From NCBI GenBank assembly GCA_900545665.1, contig UQZU01000027.1:1-29969 (forward strand): a DNA stretch of 29,969 nucleotides, read 5' to 3'. Origin of the DNA: an uncultured Collinsella sp. Its GTDB lineage: Bacteria; Actinomycetota; Coriobacteriia; Coriobacteriales; Coriobacteriaceae. The first letter of the stretch is position 1. Every line of letters starts with the position of its first letter. Position numbers and translations under genes: made by a program. The notes beneath the pieces are model-generated. The model was not told the DNA's origin. It did no database searches and saw only the letters and a program-made list of their open reading frames with translations. Below, in pieces: positions 7,569 to 14,948 of this stretch.

Positions 7569-8273
7569 TCAGTCTTCGATTTCAGGGTTCAGAAAGTCGA
7601 TGTCCTCGTCCTCGGGATGCGCGAGAGCCTGTTTAATGGCCACTCCGCCCTTAATGGAGTAGATGACAGCCGTGAGCATGGAGAAGATCACGCCGCCGTA
7701 CACAAAGAAGATGCCGAGGGGCACCGAGCTTCCGTTGAGGCCCGGGAAGGCCGTAAGGGTTGAAGATAAAAGGTGCAGGCCGTCAATAACGGGGAAACCG
7801 AGCAGCATGAGTGAGAAGCCGGTCATGAGCAGCGCCGTGGCAATCTTTCCGGGAAAGACCACATCGATGGGGCGACGGTGATAATGACGCACGATAAGCG
7901 TGCCGATGCCCAGATAGATGTCGCGGCCAATAATGAGTACGCAGACCCAGATGGGCAGCTCTCCGCGGACCACCAGTCCAAGTACGCCGGTGAACAGCAG
8001 CGCACGGTCGCAAATGGGATCCATGACCTTGCCGAGCCACGAGACCGTCTTAGTCATGCGGGCGATCTGACCGTCCATCCAGTCGGTGGAGGCGGCAACG
8101 GCGTAGATAACGATGGCGACGATGCGGTTGTTATCCGTCACAAACAGGTACAGAAAGACGAGCGTGAGGATCAGGCGCGTAAAGGTGATGAAATTGGAGA
8201 TCGTGAAGATCTTATTCGACGGGTAATCGGAAGTGCCGATAAGCTCCTTTTTGATCTTCTTTTTGATTCCCAC
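7569..8273 (-). CDS. pgsA: CDP-alcohol phosphatidyltransferase, probably PgsA
   Basis: 234 residues. An integral membrane enzyme that transfers a phosphatidyl group from CDP-diacylglycerol to an alcohol; for PgsA this is glycerol-3-phosphate, giving phosphatidylglycerol-phosphate. The full family signature D-x2-DG-x2-AR-x8-G-x3-D-x3-D is present in DWMDGQIARMTKTVSWLGK followed by VMDPICDRA. Several hydrophobic segments fill the rest. The start is taken as GTG at 8273, behind GGGGGAG; upstream residues of the open frame look non-coding. It heads the probable operon with the FHA, MerR, apt and hydrolase genes. Mycobacteria keep pgsA2, garA and the MerR gene in the same neighbourhood. Acceptor specificity could differ (for example inositol phosphate), so the symbol is tentative. 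Confidence 0.85.
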   Translation of the reverse strand: MGIKKKIKKELIGTSDYPSNKIFTISNFITFTRLILTLVFLYLFVTDNNRIVAIVIYAVAASTDWMDGQIARMTKTVSWLGKVMDPICDRALLFTGVLGLVVRGELPIWVCVLIIGRDIYLGIGTLIVRHYHRRPIDVVFPGKIATALLMTGFSLMLLGFPVIDGLHLLSSTLTAFPGLNGSSVPLGIFFVYGGVIFSMLTAVIYSIKGGVAIKQALAHPEDEDIDFLNPEIED

Positions 8274-8309
8274 AGGACTCCCCCGCTGGTTAACGACAAA
8301 ACTTTCGAT

Positions 8310-8338
8310 ACTATACCCGTTCCTGCGATGTCTATCCA
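8310..8338 (-). promoter_or_regulatory. Candidate promoter for the pgsA operon
   Basis: On the minus strand TGGATA (8338-8333) and TATAGT (8315-8310) are separated by 17 bases. The predicted start of transcription is about 30 bases before the GTG start of pgsA. The -35 matches the consensus in 4 of 6 positions. Confidence 0.5.
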
Positions 8339-8871
8339 GCGCAAGCATAGAGAGTCCAGACATGTGGAGGACGTTGCTGGTCGGCACGTGGAGTCGCATT
8401 TGTGTACATCAGCCCCCAAAGATGCCAAAAAATAACGGCGCTGGTGAGGTGCTCTTCGCGTCAAGTCACTTTGCTTTCGAGCGCAAGGGACGCTCGAGCC
8501 AGGATGGAGAGGGCGAAAGCTACACCCTCACCGACCTCGACGGGGTCAATCGCATCGACTGCAAAAGCGGCTTCGGGTTCTACGCAGAGCCGAGGGCCGA
8601 GTCACAGTGGGCAGCAGCAAAGCGTGGTCCTGGACCTTCGCCAACGTTTCGCTGCGCAAGCTCTTTGAAGCATCGCTTCGACGGGAAACCCGATAAGGTG
8701 GAGCTAGAGATGGCGGCGTTCACCTTTTGGTTCCACCTGCCAGCACCTCCTCTCTCGATGCTGCAAGGGTTTCTTCGCGGTGATAGACCGACACCGTTCA
8801 TCGTTGTTACGGGCTCGTTCGCAAAGTCGTGAACACGCTCCCCTCTTGTTCAGCGCATAATGGTGCACCGT
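8339..8871. other. Gene-free block, hairpin-rich, possible decayed coding sequence
   Basis: About 530 bases between pgsA and the dehydrogenase with no gene I can support. One plus frame is open from the ATG at 8422 and reads YTLTDLDGVNRID, KSGFGFYAE; near 8590 a protein-like composition continues in another frame as SKAWSWTFANVSLRKLFEAS and stops at TAA 8693-8695. This would fit a frameshifted relic. The block also has several stems, such as TCGAGCG/CGCTCGA at 8477-8497 and GAGGG/CCCTC close behind, so a structured RNA or an intergenic repeat is equally possible. I recognise no RNA family in it. Confidence 0.4.
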
Positions 8872-8937
8872 GTGCGGCTGTGCGGCCGCACGCTAAAGGA
8901 GATGTGCCCGCATGGGCATCGAGAGAGAGGATGCAGC

Positions 8938-9729
8938 ATGAACCTGAGGGAGAAGTACGGTGAGTGGGGCCTGATTCTGGGCGCGACCGAGGGCGTCGGC
9001 AAGGCGTTCTGCGAGAAGATCGCCGCCGGCGGCATGAATGTCGTCATGGTCGGCCGTCGCGAGGAGAAGCTGAACGTGCTCGCCGGCGAGATCCGCGAGA
9101 CCTACGGCGTGGAGACCAAGGTCGTGCGCGCCGACTTTAGCCAGCCCGGCGCGGCCGAGACCGTCTTCGCCGCGACCGAGGGCCTGGACATGGGCTTCAT
9201 GAGCTACGTTGCCTGCCTGCACAGCTTCGGCAAGATCCAGGACACCCCCTGGGAGAAGCACGAGGCCATGATCAACGTCAACGTCGTGACCTTCCTCAAG
9301 TGCTTCCACCACTACATGCGGATCTTTGCCACCCAGGACCGCGGCGCCGTGATCAACGTCTCGTCGATGACCGGCATCAGCTCCAGCCCCTGGAACGGCC
9401 AGTACGGCGCGGGCAAGGCCTTCATCCTCAAGATGACCGAGGCCGTGGCCTGCGAGTGCGAGGGCACCGGTGTCGACGTCGAGGTCATCACCCTCGGCAC
9501 CACCCTAACCCCCAGCCTGCTGTCCAACCTCCCCGGCGGCCCGCAGGGCGAGGCCGTCATGAAGATCGCCCTCACCCCCGAGGAGTGCGTCGACGAGGCC
9601 TTTGAGAAGCTGGGTAAGGAGCTCTCCGTCATCGCCGGCCAGCGCAACAAGGACTCCGTCCACGACTGGAAGGCCAACCACACCGAGGACGAGTACATCC
9701 GCTACATGGGCTCGTTCTACCGCGACTAG
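8938..9729 (+). CDS. Short-chain dehydrogenase/reductase
   Basis: 263 residues, classical SDR length. The Rossmann glycine motif is GATEGVG (15-21), Arg40 after the second strand suggests NADP(H) use, the catalytic set is Asn114, Ser142/143 (INVSSMTG) and YGAGK (Tyr156, Lys160). The substrate cannot be read; hydroxysteroid and ketoacyl reductases of gut bacteria share this fold. The ATG at 8938 follows GAGAGAGAGG. A 7-bp stem (8872-8891) precedes it in the leader. Codons are almost uniformly C- or G-ending, clearly more so than in the neighbours, which suggests high expression or transfer. The gene stands alone, with an IS30 remnant about 100 bases downstream. Confidence 0.85.
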   Translation: MNLREKYGEWGLILGATEGVGKAFCEKIAAGGMNVVMVGRREEKLNVLAGEIRETYGVETKVVRADFSQPGAAETVFAATEGLDMGFMSYVACLHSFGKIQDTPWEKHEAMINVNVVTFLKCFHHYMRIFATQDRGAVINVSSMTGISSSPWNGQYGAGKAFILKMTEAVACECEGTGVDVEVITLGTTLTPSLLSNLPGGPQGEAVMKIALTPEECVDEAFEKLGKELSVIAGQRNKDSVHDWKANHTEDEYIRYMGSFYRD

Positions 9730-9827
9730 CGGCTGCCGCGGCGCGTGCGCGAGGGCACGTGCGGGTTCGCAGGTAGAGATGCGAGTGCGAGGGTTTCTTT
9801 GCGGGGGCGTGCGGATGCGGCGCCTGC

Positions 9828-10014
9828 GAGGGAACCCTCTTTTCGTGGGTGGGCGCGACGGTATCTCTGCGCTCATCGTCGAGGGCGACCTGCCCGGCTC
9901 CCTCGCGATCTCCCCGCACGGGACCCCGCGCCCCGGCATCCTCTGGACCGTGTCCCGCTTGTGCCCAGTGGCTCGGCCGATCCGGCCCTCAGGGTATCGG
10001 ATTCCCGCATTCAT
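9828..10014 (-). pseudogene. Remnant of an IS30-type transposase, N-terminal part
   Basis: From an ATG at 10014 the minus strand reads MNAGIRYPEGRIG, then KRDTVQRMPGRG, CGEIARE and GRSPSTMSAEI. This pattern (RxTIxRML..G.S.REIARxLGRSPSTxSxEI) is the N-terminal helix-turn-helix of IS30-family transposases. After about residue 45 the match fades into R/P-rich sequence and the frame runs on antisense to the dehydrogenase gene. No DDE domain is visible, so it is a fragment. GC content is high, like the adjoining dehydrogenase. The rest of 9730-9827 holds nothing I can identify. Confidence 0.5.
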
Positions 10015-10040
10015 CCGTACTTGTTCGGATGAATGCGGGA
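10003..10040. repeat. Perfect 15-bp inverted repeat
   Basis: Arms 10003-10017 and 10026-10040 (TCCCGCATTCATCCG and complement) around an 8-base loop. A partial third copy (GTTCGGATGA) follows at 10043-10052. The minus-strand ATG of the IS30 remnant lies at its left arm. There is no T-run. It could be an operator, a transposon end or part of a dispersed element. Confidence 0.7.
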
Positions 10041-10417
10041 GGTGTTCGGATGAGGTTGATATTCAAGGTGTAGACCTTTTTCTTGGTACTCCTCAAATGC
10101 GGCAGGGTTTTTCGAGTTTGTAGATGCTAATATAACCCTGCTCTCGAAAGAGGGCTCAGTCCCGGCTGGTAAACCTGACGTTTGGCGTGGTGTGCGTGAC
10201 ACGCATAGCGGGCATGGCCGCGATAGAATTTTCCATGCGGAGGGGCTCGACCCCATAGCGCCCCGAGGGTTTCGGGGAGGGCGAACTGGCAGGCAGGGAA
10301 CCGGGATACAGGCTGTCCGGAAGGAGGGGTGTAATGCCTCTTCTTCTTTTTTGCCACATCAATCTTCTGGCTTGATAGGTTTTTCGTGCGTGTGATTGGG
10401 TTGCGGAAGGGATTGGC
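10041..10417 (+). other. Long leader region before the HTH gene, no gene seen
   Basis: About 375 bases without a supported gene. Visible structure: GCAGGG (10102-10107) with CCCTGC (10136-10141), TTTTTCGAG (10108-10116) with CTCGAAAGA (10143-10151), and CCCCGA (10261-10266) with TCGGGG (10272-10277). The first two pairings interlock. A plus frame is open from about 10070 to 10395 without an ATG near its beginning and without family resemblance. A T-rich run (10340-10351) follows. It may be an untranslated leader or an old insertion. Confidence 0.35.
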
Positions 10418-11380
10418 ATGAGAGTTGCGGAAATTGCGGAAAGGGTCGGTTGCGATCCTGAGTCTGCGTATGCGAAATTCGCCGACACACGTGAAGGCAC
10501 ACGCTTTCACAACATGCAGTGGCCCATTTTCGTCACCGACGAAAACTATCGCTCGTTTTGCAAGGCGCTGGCAGATTATGCCAACTCAGAGGAAGGCCCC
10601 CAAAGCAACGGCCGCCATGAATTGTTCCTGAGCGTGCACGAGCTGTTCGAAAAGGGCAACGAGATTGGCGGCGCCCTGAAAAAGCGCCACTACAACTTGG
10701 ACAAATCGTTCATAGGCACGGACGAGGCAAATCTCATGCTGCTCAAAGCGGCGCATAAGGGAATGACCCAGCAAGCGATCGCCGCGTACCTGGGCTGCTC
10801 GCGCACGGCGGTGCAAAAACGCCTGAGCGCCCTGGCAGGCGGCGTGCGTTTTGGCGACTCCTACATCAAGGCCGAGCCGACAAGCCGCGGCGGCCTGAAG
10901 TCGACGGCTCACCCGATCTTCCTGCCGCTGCGATTGCATGAGGTGTACCTGATGCTGTCGGCATTAGGCGAGTTTCGAGCGGAACGGTCAGGCGGGGACC
11001 CAGAGCGCGTCTTGGCCGATGATCTCGCTGGCAGAATCTATTCCCAGCTGAGCGACTACGCAAAGGGCGGGATCGACAGGGCATTGACTGAACGAGGGAT
11101 TCGCCGCGGTGGGCAAAGGCCCGACTTCGACTCAAGCGAGGTGTCCGTTTTAGATCGCATTGTCATGTACGAGAAGATGGGCCTCGACCTTAAAGTCGTG
11201 CTTGTAAATGGAGATAAGCTCGTCGGCCGCTACGCGCGCCACGCCGATCTTCAGAAATGCGTAAACGCCGCCGAAATAGGCAAAGATGACCGCTGTTTCG
11301 TGTTGCGACTCTTGGATGGAACATACTGGGCGGTCTACGATTCTCAAGTAGTGAGCGTAGCAGCCGCACCCGGGGATTAG
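10418..11380 (+). CDS. Unknown protein with central helix-turn-helix, putative regulator
   Basis: 320 residues, family not recognised. Residues 115-137 (GMTQQAIAAYLGCSRTAVQKRLS) form a good helix-turn-helix: an A at the turn, GCS before the recognition helix. The N-terminal MRVAEIAERVGCDP is also HTH-like. The last 55 residues (VVLVNGDKLVGRY to YWAVYDSQVVSV) look like a small beta barrel of the Sm or SH3 kind, with a VxLxxGxxxxGR start and a SQVVSV end. DNA binding is therefore likely; the role of the tail is inference. The ATG at 10418 follows GGAAGGG at a six-base distance. It is not in an operon and lies in the accessory segment next to tRNA-Pro. Confidence 0.7.
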   Translation: MRVAEIAERVGCDPESAYAKFADTREGTRFHNMQWPIFVTDENYRSFCKALADYANSEEGPQSNGRHELFLSVHELFEKGNEIGGALKKRHYNLDKSFIGTDEANLMLLKAAHKGMTQQAIAAYLGCSRTAVQKRLSALAGGVRFGDSYIKAEPTSRGGLKSTAHPIFLPLRLHEVYLMLSALGEFRAERSGGDPERVLADDLAGRIYSQLSDYAKGGIDRALTERGIRRGGQRPDFDSSEVSVLDRIVMYEKMGLDLKVVLVNGDKLVGRYARHADLQKCVNAAEIGKDDRCFVLRLLDGTYWAVYDSQVVSVAAAPGD

Positions 11381-11729
11381 GTTGCGGCCAAGTCCCTCGT
11401 CCGCCCTCTCAGGCGGTACCGCTGCGGCCGATTTCATGTTTGCTTACAGGCAAAACAGCCGCCCTTGCGTTTTTCTAAACGCAACCTCTTCGTGCGCTCG
11501 TAAAAAATCGAATCGATAAAAACTGGCAACAACCCTTCTGAACGGGTATCCTTTCGCAGGATGCGCCTCGAACAGCGCTTTCTGCCTGCGCGATTTCGTG
11601 CATGGCCGTCCTTTTCGTTCTATTTCTTAAAATGACAATCTCAGGTTTTCACGCCTTTTCGGCTTCAGACTGTATGCTGCAATCAGCTCGAGCGACCGAA
11701 GCCCATCACAACACCGAAAGGCGTGAACC
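11381..11729 (+). other. Intergenic region with stem-loops, no gene seen
   Basis: About 350 bases. An 8-bp palindromic stem TTGCGTTT/AAACGCAA lies at 11465-11484 and may end the HTH gene. Near the next start, 11644-11662 can pair with 11714-11729 over 16 pairs if three T residues bulge out. The right arm contains the ribosome site CGAAAGG and ends at the ATG of the cyclotransferase-like gene, so it could hide that start. No promoter is convincing. Confidence 0.45.
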
Positions 11730-11990
11730 ATGAAGCACAATGAGAAGCGCAACAACGCCTCAGCCCGTCACCCCGAGACTGCACCCTCGATCATCAACTT
11801 CGCGTACGGTAGCAACCTTGATATCCATCAAGTTGAAACCCGCTGCCCCGGCGCGGTGCTGCTGGGCAAAGCGACCCTGAACGGCTATGAACTGGCGTTC
11901 GACACCGCCGGATACCTATCCGGGTTGGGCGCGGCAGGTAGAAAGACATGTCTTTATCATCTAAAAAAACAGCCGGTGACCCATTCGTGA
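11730..11990 (+). pseudogene. Truncated gamma-glutamylcyclotransferase-like gene
   Basis: 86 residues. Residues 21-66 (INFAYGSNLDIHQVETRCPG, then LLGKATLNGYELAFD) match the beginning of GGCT/AIG2-like proteins, with the substrate-loop YGSN. These enzymes release 5-oxoproline from gamma-glutamyl peptides or amines and are normally 110-160 residues. The similarity stops at about residue 68, before the catalytic glutamate, and the frame then runs through unrelated AT-rich sequence to a stop. The 3' part has therefore been lost, most likely by a deletion or integration next to tRNA-Pro. The intact 5' end with a ribosome site argues for recent loss. Confidence 0.65.
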
Positions 11991-12006
11991 CCCATCTGGT
12001 GACCCA
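11942..12006. repeat. Palindrome and three phased direct repeats beside tRNA-Pro
   Basis: AAAGACATGTCTTT (11942-11955) is a perfect 14-bp palindrome. GTGACCCA then occurs three times, at 11976-11983, 11987-11994 and 11999-12006, at steps of 11 and 12 bases, about one helical turn. Arrays like this next to the 3' end of a tRNA are typical of integrase arm sites at att junctions. No integrase gene remains. The broken cyclotransferase gene ends inside this stretch. Confidence 0.55.
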
Positions 12007-12016
12007 GCATAAAAAA

Positions 12017-12041
12017 AGGTCAGGCACTAGGTGCCTGACCT
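12017..12041 (-). terminator. Terminator of tRNA-Pro
   Basis: Perfect 11-bp stem AGGTCAGGCAC with a 3-base loop. On the minus strand it is followed by TTTTTTT (12017-12011). It lies 10 bases past the CCA end of the tRNA. Confidence 0.9.
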
Positions 12042-12050
12042 GCAAACTTC

Positions 12051-12127
<77 letters not shown>

Positions 12128-12169
12128 AAGCTTTTGTTTGTTGCTCTGCTCTCGCTCGCAACAGGGAGT

Positions 12170-12199
12170 ATATTAACCCGAAACTTTAGACTTGTGCAA
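12170..12199 (-). promoter_or_regulatory. Candidate promoter for tRNA-Pro
   Basis: On the minus strand TTGCAC (12199-12194), an 18-base spacer, and TAATAT (12175-12170). Transcription would start about 35 bases before the tRNA. The site lies in the gap after the coaBC stop. Confidence 0.45.
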
Positions 12200-12207
12200 G
12201 AACTTTT

Positions 12208-13419
12208 TTACAATTTTTGAAGCAAGTCCAAAATTGTATCTGCGAGCTGGGGTTTTGTTAGTACGGGAAGTTCTTGCGTACCCGTTGTGCTCACAATCCA
12301 GGCCTTGTTGGTGTCGGTCCCAAAGCCCGAATCGGTGCGTGAGACATCGTTGGCGATTATTACATCGCACCCCTTGCGGGCCAATTTGCGCTCTGCGTAC
12401 TCGACAACGTTATCGGTCTCGGCCGCAAATCCGATCACGCATCGCTCGCCCTTCTGGCGCGAGAGCTCGGCCAAAATATCGACCGTCTCGACCAGTTCGA
12501 TGCGATCCAGGCGCTCGTTGGACTTTTTGAGTTTATGGTCCGCAGGGGCCGCGGGGGTGTAGTCGGCGACGGCGGCCGCACAAATTGCCGCATCGGCCGT
12601 CTGGAAGGCGCTCAGGGCCGCCTGGAGCATCTCTGCGGCGGTCTGCACGCGCACGCACTCCACGCCGCAGGGCACATCGAGTGATGTCGGTCCCAACACG
12701 AGCGTGACCGCGGCGCCGCGGCGTGCGGCCTCCCCCGCCAGGGCGATGCCCATCTTGCCCGAAGAGCGGTTGCCAATGAATCGCACGGGGTCGATCGGCT
12801 CGTGCGTGGGACCGGCGGTAATTACGATGCGCTTACCCGCCAGGTCCTGAGGCGCGGGGTTGAGCACCTCACAGACAGCCTCGACGATGTCCTCGGGCTC
12901 GCTCATACGTCCCGTGTCCACGTCGCCGCAGGCAAGGTAGCCGCTGCCGGGTCCCACCACATGGACACCGCGCTCGCGCAGCGTGGCCATGTTGGCTTGC
13001 GTCGCCGGCGCCTTCCACATGCCGTTGTTCATAGCGGGTGCGATCACGATGGGTCGCGGCGTCGCCAGCAGCGTGGTGGAGATAAGGTCATCGGCGATGC
13101 CGTTGGCCATCTTGGCGATGATATTGGCCGTCGCGGGCGCCACGACCACCAGATCGGGTTCCTGCGCCAGCGAAATGTGGTGGATGGGGTCGGAGGGATC
13201 GTCGAAAAGGCCCACGGCAACGGGCTCGCTGGTGAGCGCACGGAAGGTAAGTGGCCCCACGAACTCCGTTGCATGCTCGCTCATAACGACCTTGACGCGC
13301 GCACCGCGCTTTTGCAGCAGGCGCACGATATTGCACGACTTATAGGCGGCGATCCCGCCGGTAATGCCCAGCAGGATCGTTTTTCCCTCAAGTTGCATTG
13401 AATTGTTGGATGCCGCCAT
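12208..13419 (-). CDS. coaBC: Bifunctional phosphopantothenoylcysteine decarboxylase / synthetase
   Basis: 403 residues, normal for the CoaBC fusion. The CoaC flavoprotein half (about 10-190) begins KTILLGITGGIAAYKS and carries the PAMNNGMW active-site segment (usually PAMNxxMW). The CoaB half begins KRIVITAGPTHEPIDPVRFIGN near residue 195, typical of the CTP-dependent ligase. Together they make 4'-phosphopantetheine for coenzyme A. The ATG at 13419 has AAGGAAG eight bases upstream; a second ATG at 13398 is possible. The gene begins 3 bases after the zinc-ribbon gene stop and is the last of the long minus-strand operon. Confidence 0.95.
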   Translation of the reverse strand: MAASNNSMQLEGKTILLGITGGIAAYKSCNIVRLLQKRGARVKVVMSEHATEFVGPLTFRALTSEPVAVGLFDDPSDPIHHISLAQEPDLVVVAPATANIIAKMANGIADDLISTTLLATPRPIVIAPAMNNGMWKAPATQANMATLRERGVHVVGPGSGYLACGDVDTGRMSEPEDIVEAVCEVLNPAPQDLAGKRIVITAGPTHEPIDPVRFIGNRSSGKMGIALAGEAARRGAAVTLVLGPTSLDVPCGVECVRVQTAAEMLQAALSAFQTADAAICAAAVADYTPAAPADHKLKKSNERLDRIELVETVDILAELSRQKGERCVIGFAAETDNVVEYAERKLARKGCDVIIANDVSRTDSGFGTDTNKAWIVSTTGTQELPVLTKPQLADTILDLLQKL

Positions 13420-13422
13420 CGT

Positions 13423-14142
13423 TTAAGCTTCCTTGCTCGGGAGTACCAGGAGGCGGTGGCAGTACGGGCAGTGCGTAATCTCGCTACCGTCGTGGTTGAG
13501 GTCGCTCATGGACGATGCCTGCAACGCGGTGTGGCAGACCGTGGGGATGTTGCCCTGGATGGTCTCGACGGCCAGGCCGCGGAACTGCTTGATCAGACGC
13601 TCGTAGTCGGTGAGAACGTCGGCCGGCAGCGTGGCAGCAAGCGCGGTGCGCTCCTTAGCGGCGGCGTCAATCTGAGCCTGCAGGTCGGCAGCCTTGGCGC
13701 GGGCGGCCTTGGTATCGGCCTTCACGCCCTCCTCGAACTTGGCGATGATTGCCTGCGCGCGGGCCTCGCGGTCGAGCGCCTCCTTATGGGCGACAACGAC
13801 GTCCTTGCGGGTGTGCTCAATCTTGTCCAGACGCTTGGCCAGGGTGGCGAGTTCATTCTCCAGGTCCTGAACCTCGCGGTAGTCGGAGCCGTCGACATGG
13901 CGCTTCTTGGCAGCCTCGATGGCGTTGTTGGTCTGAATCTCGGTGGTGTTGAGATCGTCGAGCTCAATGTCCAGATCCTTGCGCCGGGCGTAGAGCTTGG
14001 TCATCTCGGACTTGAGCTTTACATAGGTCTTGCGCTTGGAAGCGAGCTCCTTGAGCTCCGGCATATTGGCAAGTTCGCTCTTGTTGCGGGCGAGCTCCAA
14101 ATCGATCTGTTGCAGCTTGAGTAGCGTAGCGCCGGCGCTCAT
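13423..14142 (-). CDS. Coiled-coil C4-type zinc-ribbon protein
   Basis: 239 residues. Residues 5-185 are a long coiled coil (E, K, A, L heptads) and the C-terminus has a CPYCHRLLVLPS zinc knuckle. This architecture is the DUF164/zinc-ribbon family, structurally related to proteins of uncertain function (the CT398 group). Only one CxxC is present: the first knuckle expected about 20 residues earlier reads TVCHTAL, with Cys and His next to each other. The ATG at 14142 follows AAGGAGAG and overlaps the Nif3-like stop by four bases (ATGA), implying coupled translation. The pairing of nif3-like and zinc-ribbon genes is common in Gram-positive genomes. Confidence 0.8.
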   Translation of the reverse strand: MSAGATLLKLQQIDLELARNKSELANMPELKELASKRKTYVKLKSEMTKLYARRKDLDIELDDLNTTEIQTNNAIEAAKKRHVDGSDYREVQDLENELATLAKRLDKIEHTRKDVVVAHKEALDREARAQAIIAKFEEGVKADTKAARAKAADLQAQIDAAAKERTALAATLPADVLTDYERLIKQFRGLAVETIQGNIPTVCHTALQASSMSDLNHDGSEITHCPYCHRLLVLPSKEA

Positions 14143-14948
14143 AAGTTCTCTCCTTTTGTCACAGTCCACCATTGGCAAGGGTTCAGTATTTTAATCGCAT
14201 GACGGGGGTCGACCCCGGCGTTAACTGCAGAGTTCATCAATATATCAACGAACGGCTCCTCAGAGCGGTCGTGGCCGAGCAAGATCACCGGCAGCCTGCG
14301 TAAAGCGAGGTCTTGCGCCACGTGGTAGCCCGCCTCGCCCGTCACGACAACATCTGCGCCCGCGGCGATGGCGAGCTCTCCAAAGTCGCCTAGGGAGCCG
14401 CCCAAAATAGCGACGGTTCGGCACGGGTGATCTGCCTCGCCCCACACGCGCGGGTCGCTTCCGAAGGCCGTGGCAGCACGGGTGGCTAGATCGCGCAGCG
14501 TGCACGGGTCGTTGAGCGTTGCAAGCGCGCCCAGGCCGGTTGCCTCAGGGTCGTCTACGTGCTCCAGTGAGCTCACGGGTGCGGCACCCAGCAGCTCGCT
14601 CAGGCAGACACGGGCTTCGTACGAGCGGTCCAGGTTGGTGTGGAGCGATATGATGCTCACGCCGCAACGGGCCGCCTCATAGAGTGCCGCGCTGCACTGG
14701 GGGCGAGTGGCATCCGCTGGACAAAACGCCTCGGGCGCCTTGATATAGACAGGATGATGCGTCAGCAGCACGTTTGCACCGGCTTCTTGGGCGCGGAGAA
14801 CATTAGCTTCGGTCGCATCGAGCGCGCAGGCAACACCGGTGATCTCAGCAGCGGGATCTCCCACAGATAGCCCAACATGATCCCAGCCCTCGGCGTCCAT
14901 CTTGGGGTAGCGCGCCAGCAGCGCACGTTCAAGCTCGGCGACGATCAT
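14139..14948 (-). CDS. Nif3-like dinuclear metal-centre protein
   Basis: 269 residues, the short form without the PII-like insert. The N-terminal EGWDHVGLSVGD corresponds to the family's ENWDNVGLQVGD, metal ligands are LLTHHP (His64, His65), and the C-terminal TGEAGYHVA supplies further ligands. The family is widespread (YbgI, YqfO); a GTP cyclohydrolase-like role has been proposed but the biochemical function is not settled. It overlaps the cysteine desulfurase stop and the zinc-ribbon start by four bases each (ATGA in both cases), so translation is probably coupled. Confidence 0.88.
   Translation of the reverse strand: MIVAELERALLARYPKMDAEGWDHVGLSVGDPAAEITGVACALDATEANVLRAQEAGANVLLTHHPVYIKAPEAFCPADATRPQCSAALYEAARCGVSIISLHTNLDRSYEARVCLSELLGAAPVSSLEHVDDPEATGLGALATLNDPCTLRDLATRAATAFGSDPRVWGEADHPCRTVAILGGSLGDFGELAIAAGADVVVTGEAGYHVAQDLALRRLPVILLGHDRSEEPFVDILMNSAVNAGVDPRHAIKILNPCQWWTVTKGENL

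Noticed and set aside
9602..10123. Plus-strand open frame of 173 codons past the dehydrogenase
   Set aside because: It starts inside the dehydrogenase gene in another frame, is R/P/S-rich and resembles no family.
10102..10151. H-type pseudoknot
   Set aside because: Loops of 0 and 1 base cannot span stems of 9 and 6 pairs; alternative hairpins are the more likely reading.
10312..10330. GTCCGGAAGGAGG, considered as the tip of an SRP RNA
   Set aside because: The conserved AGCAGCC and the symmetric stem expected around GGAAG are missing.
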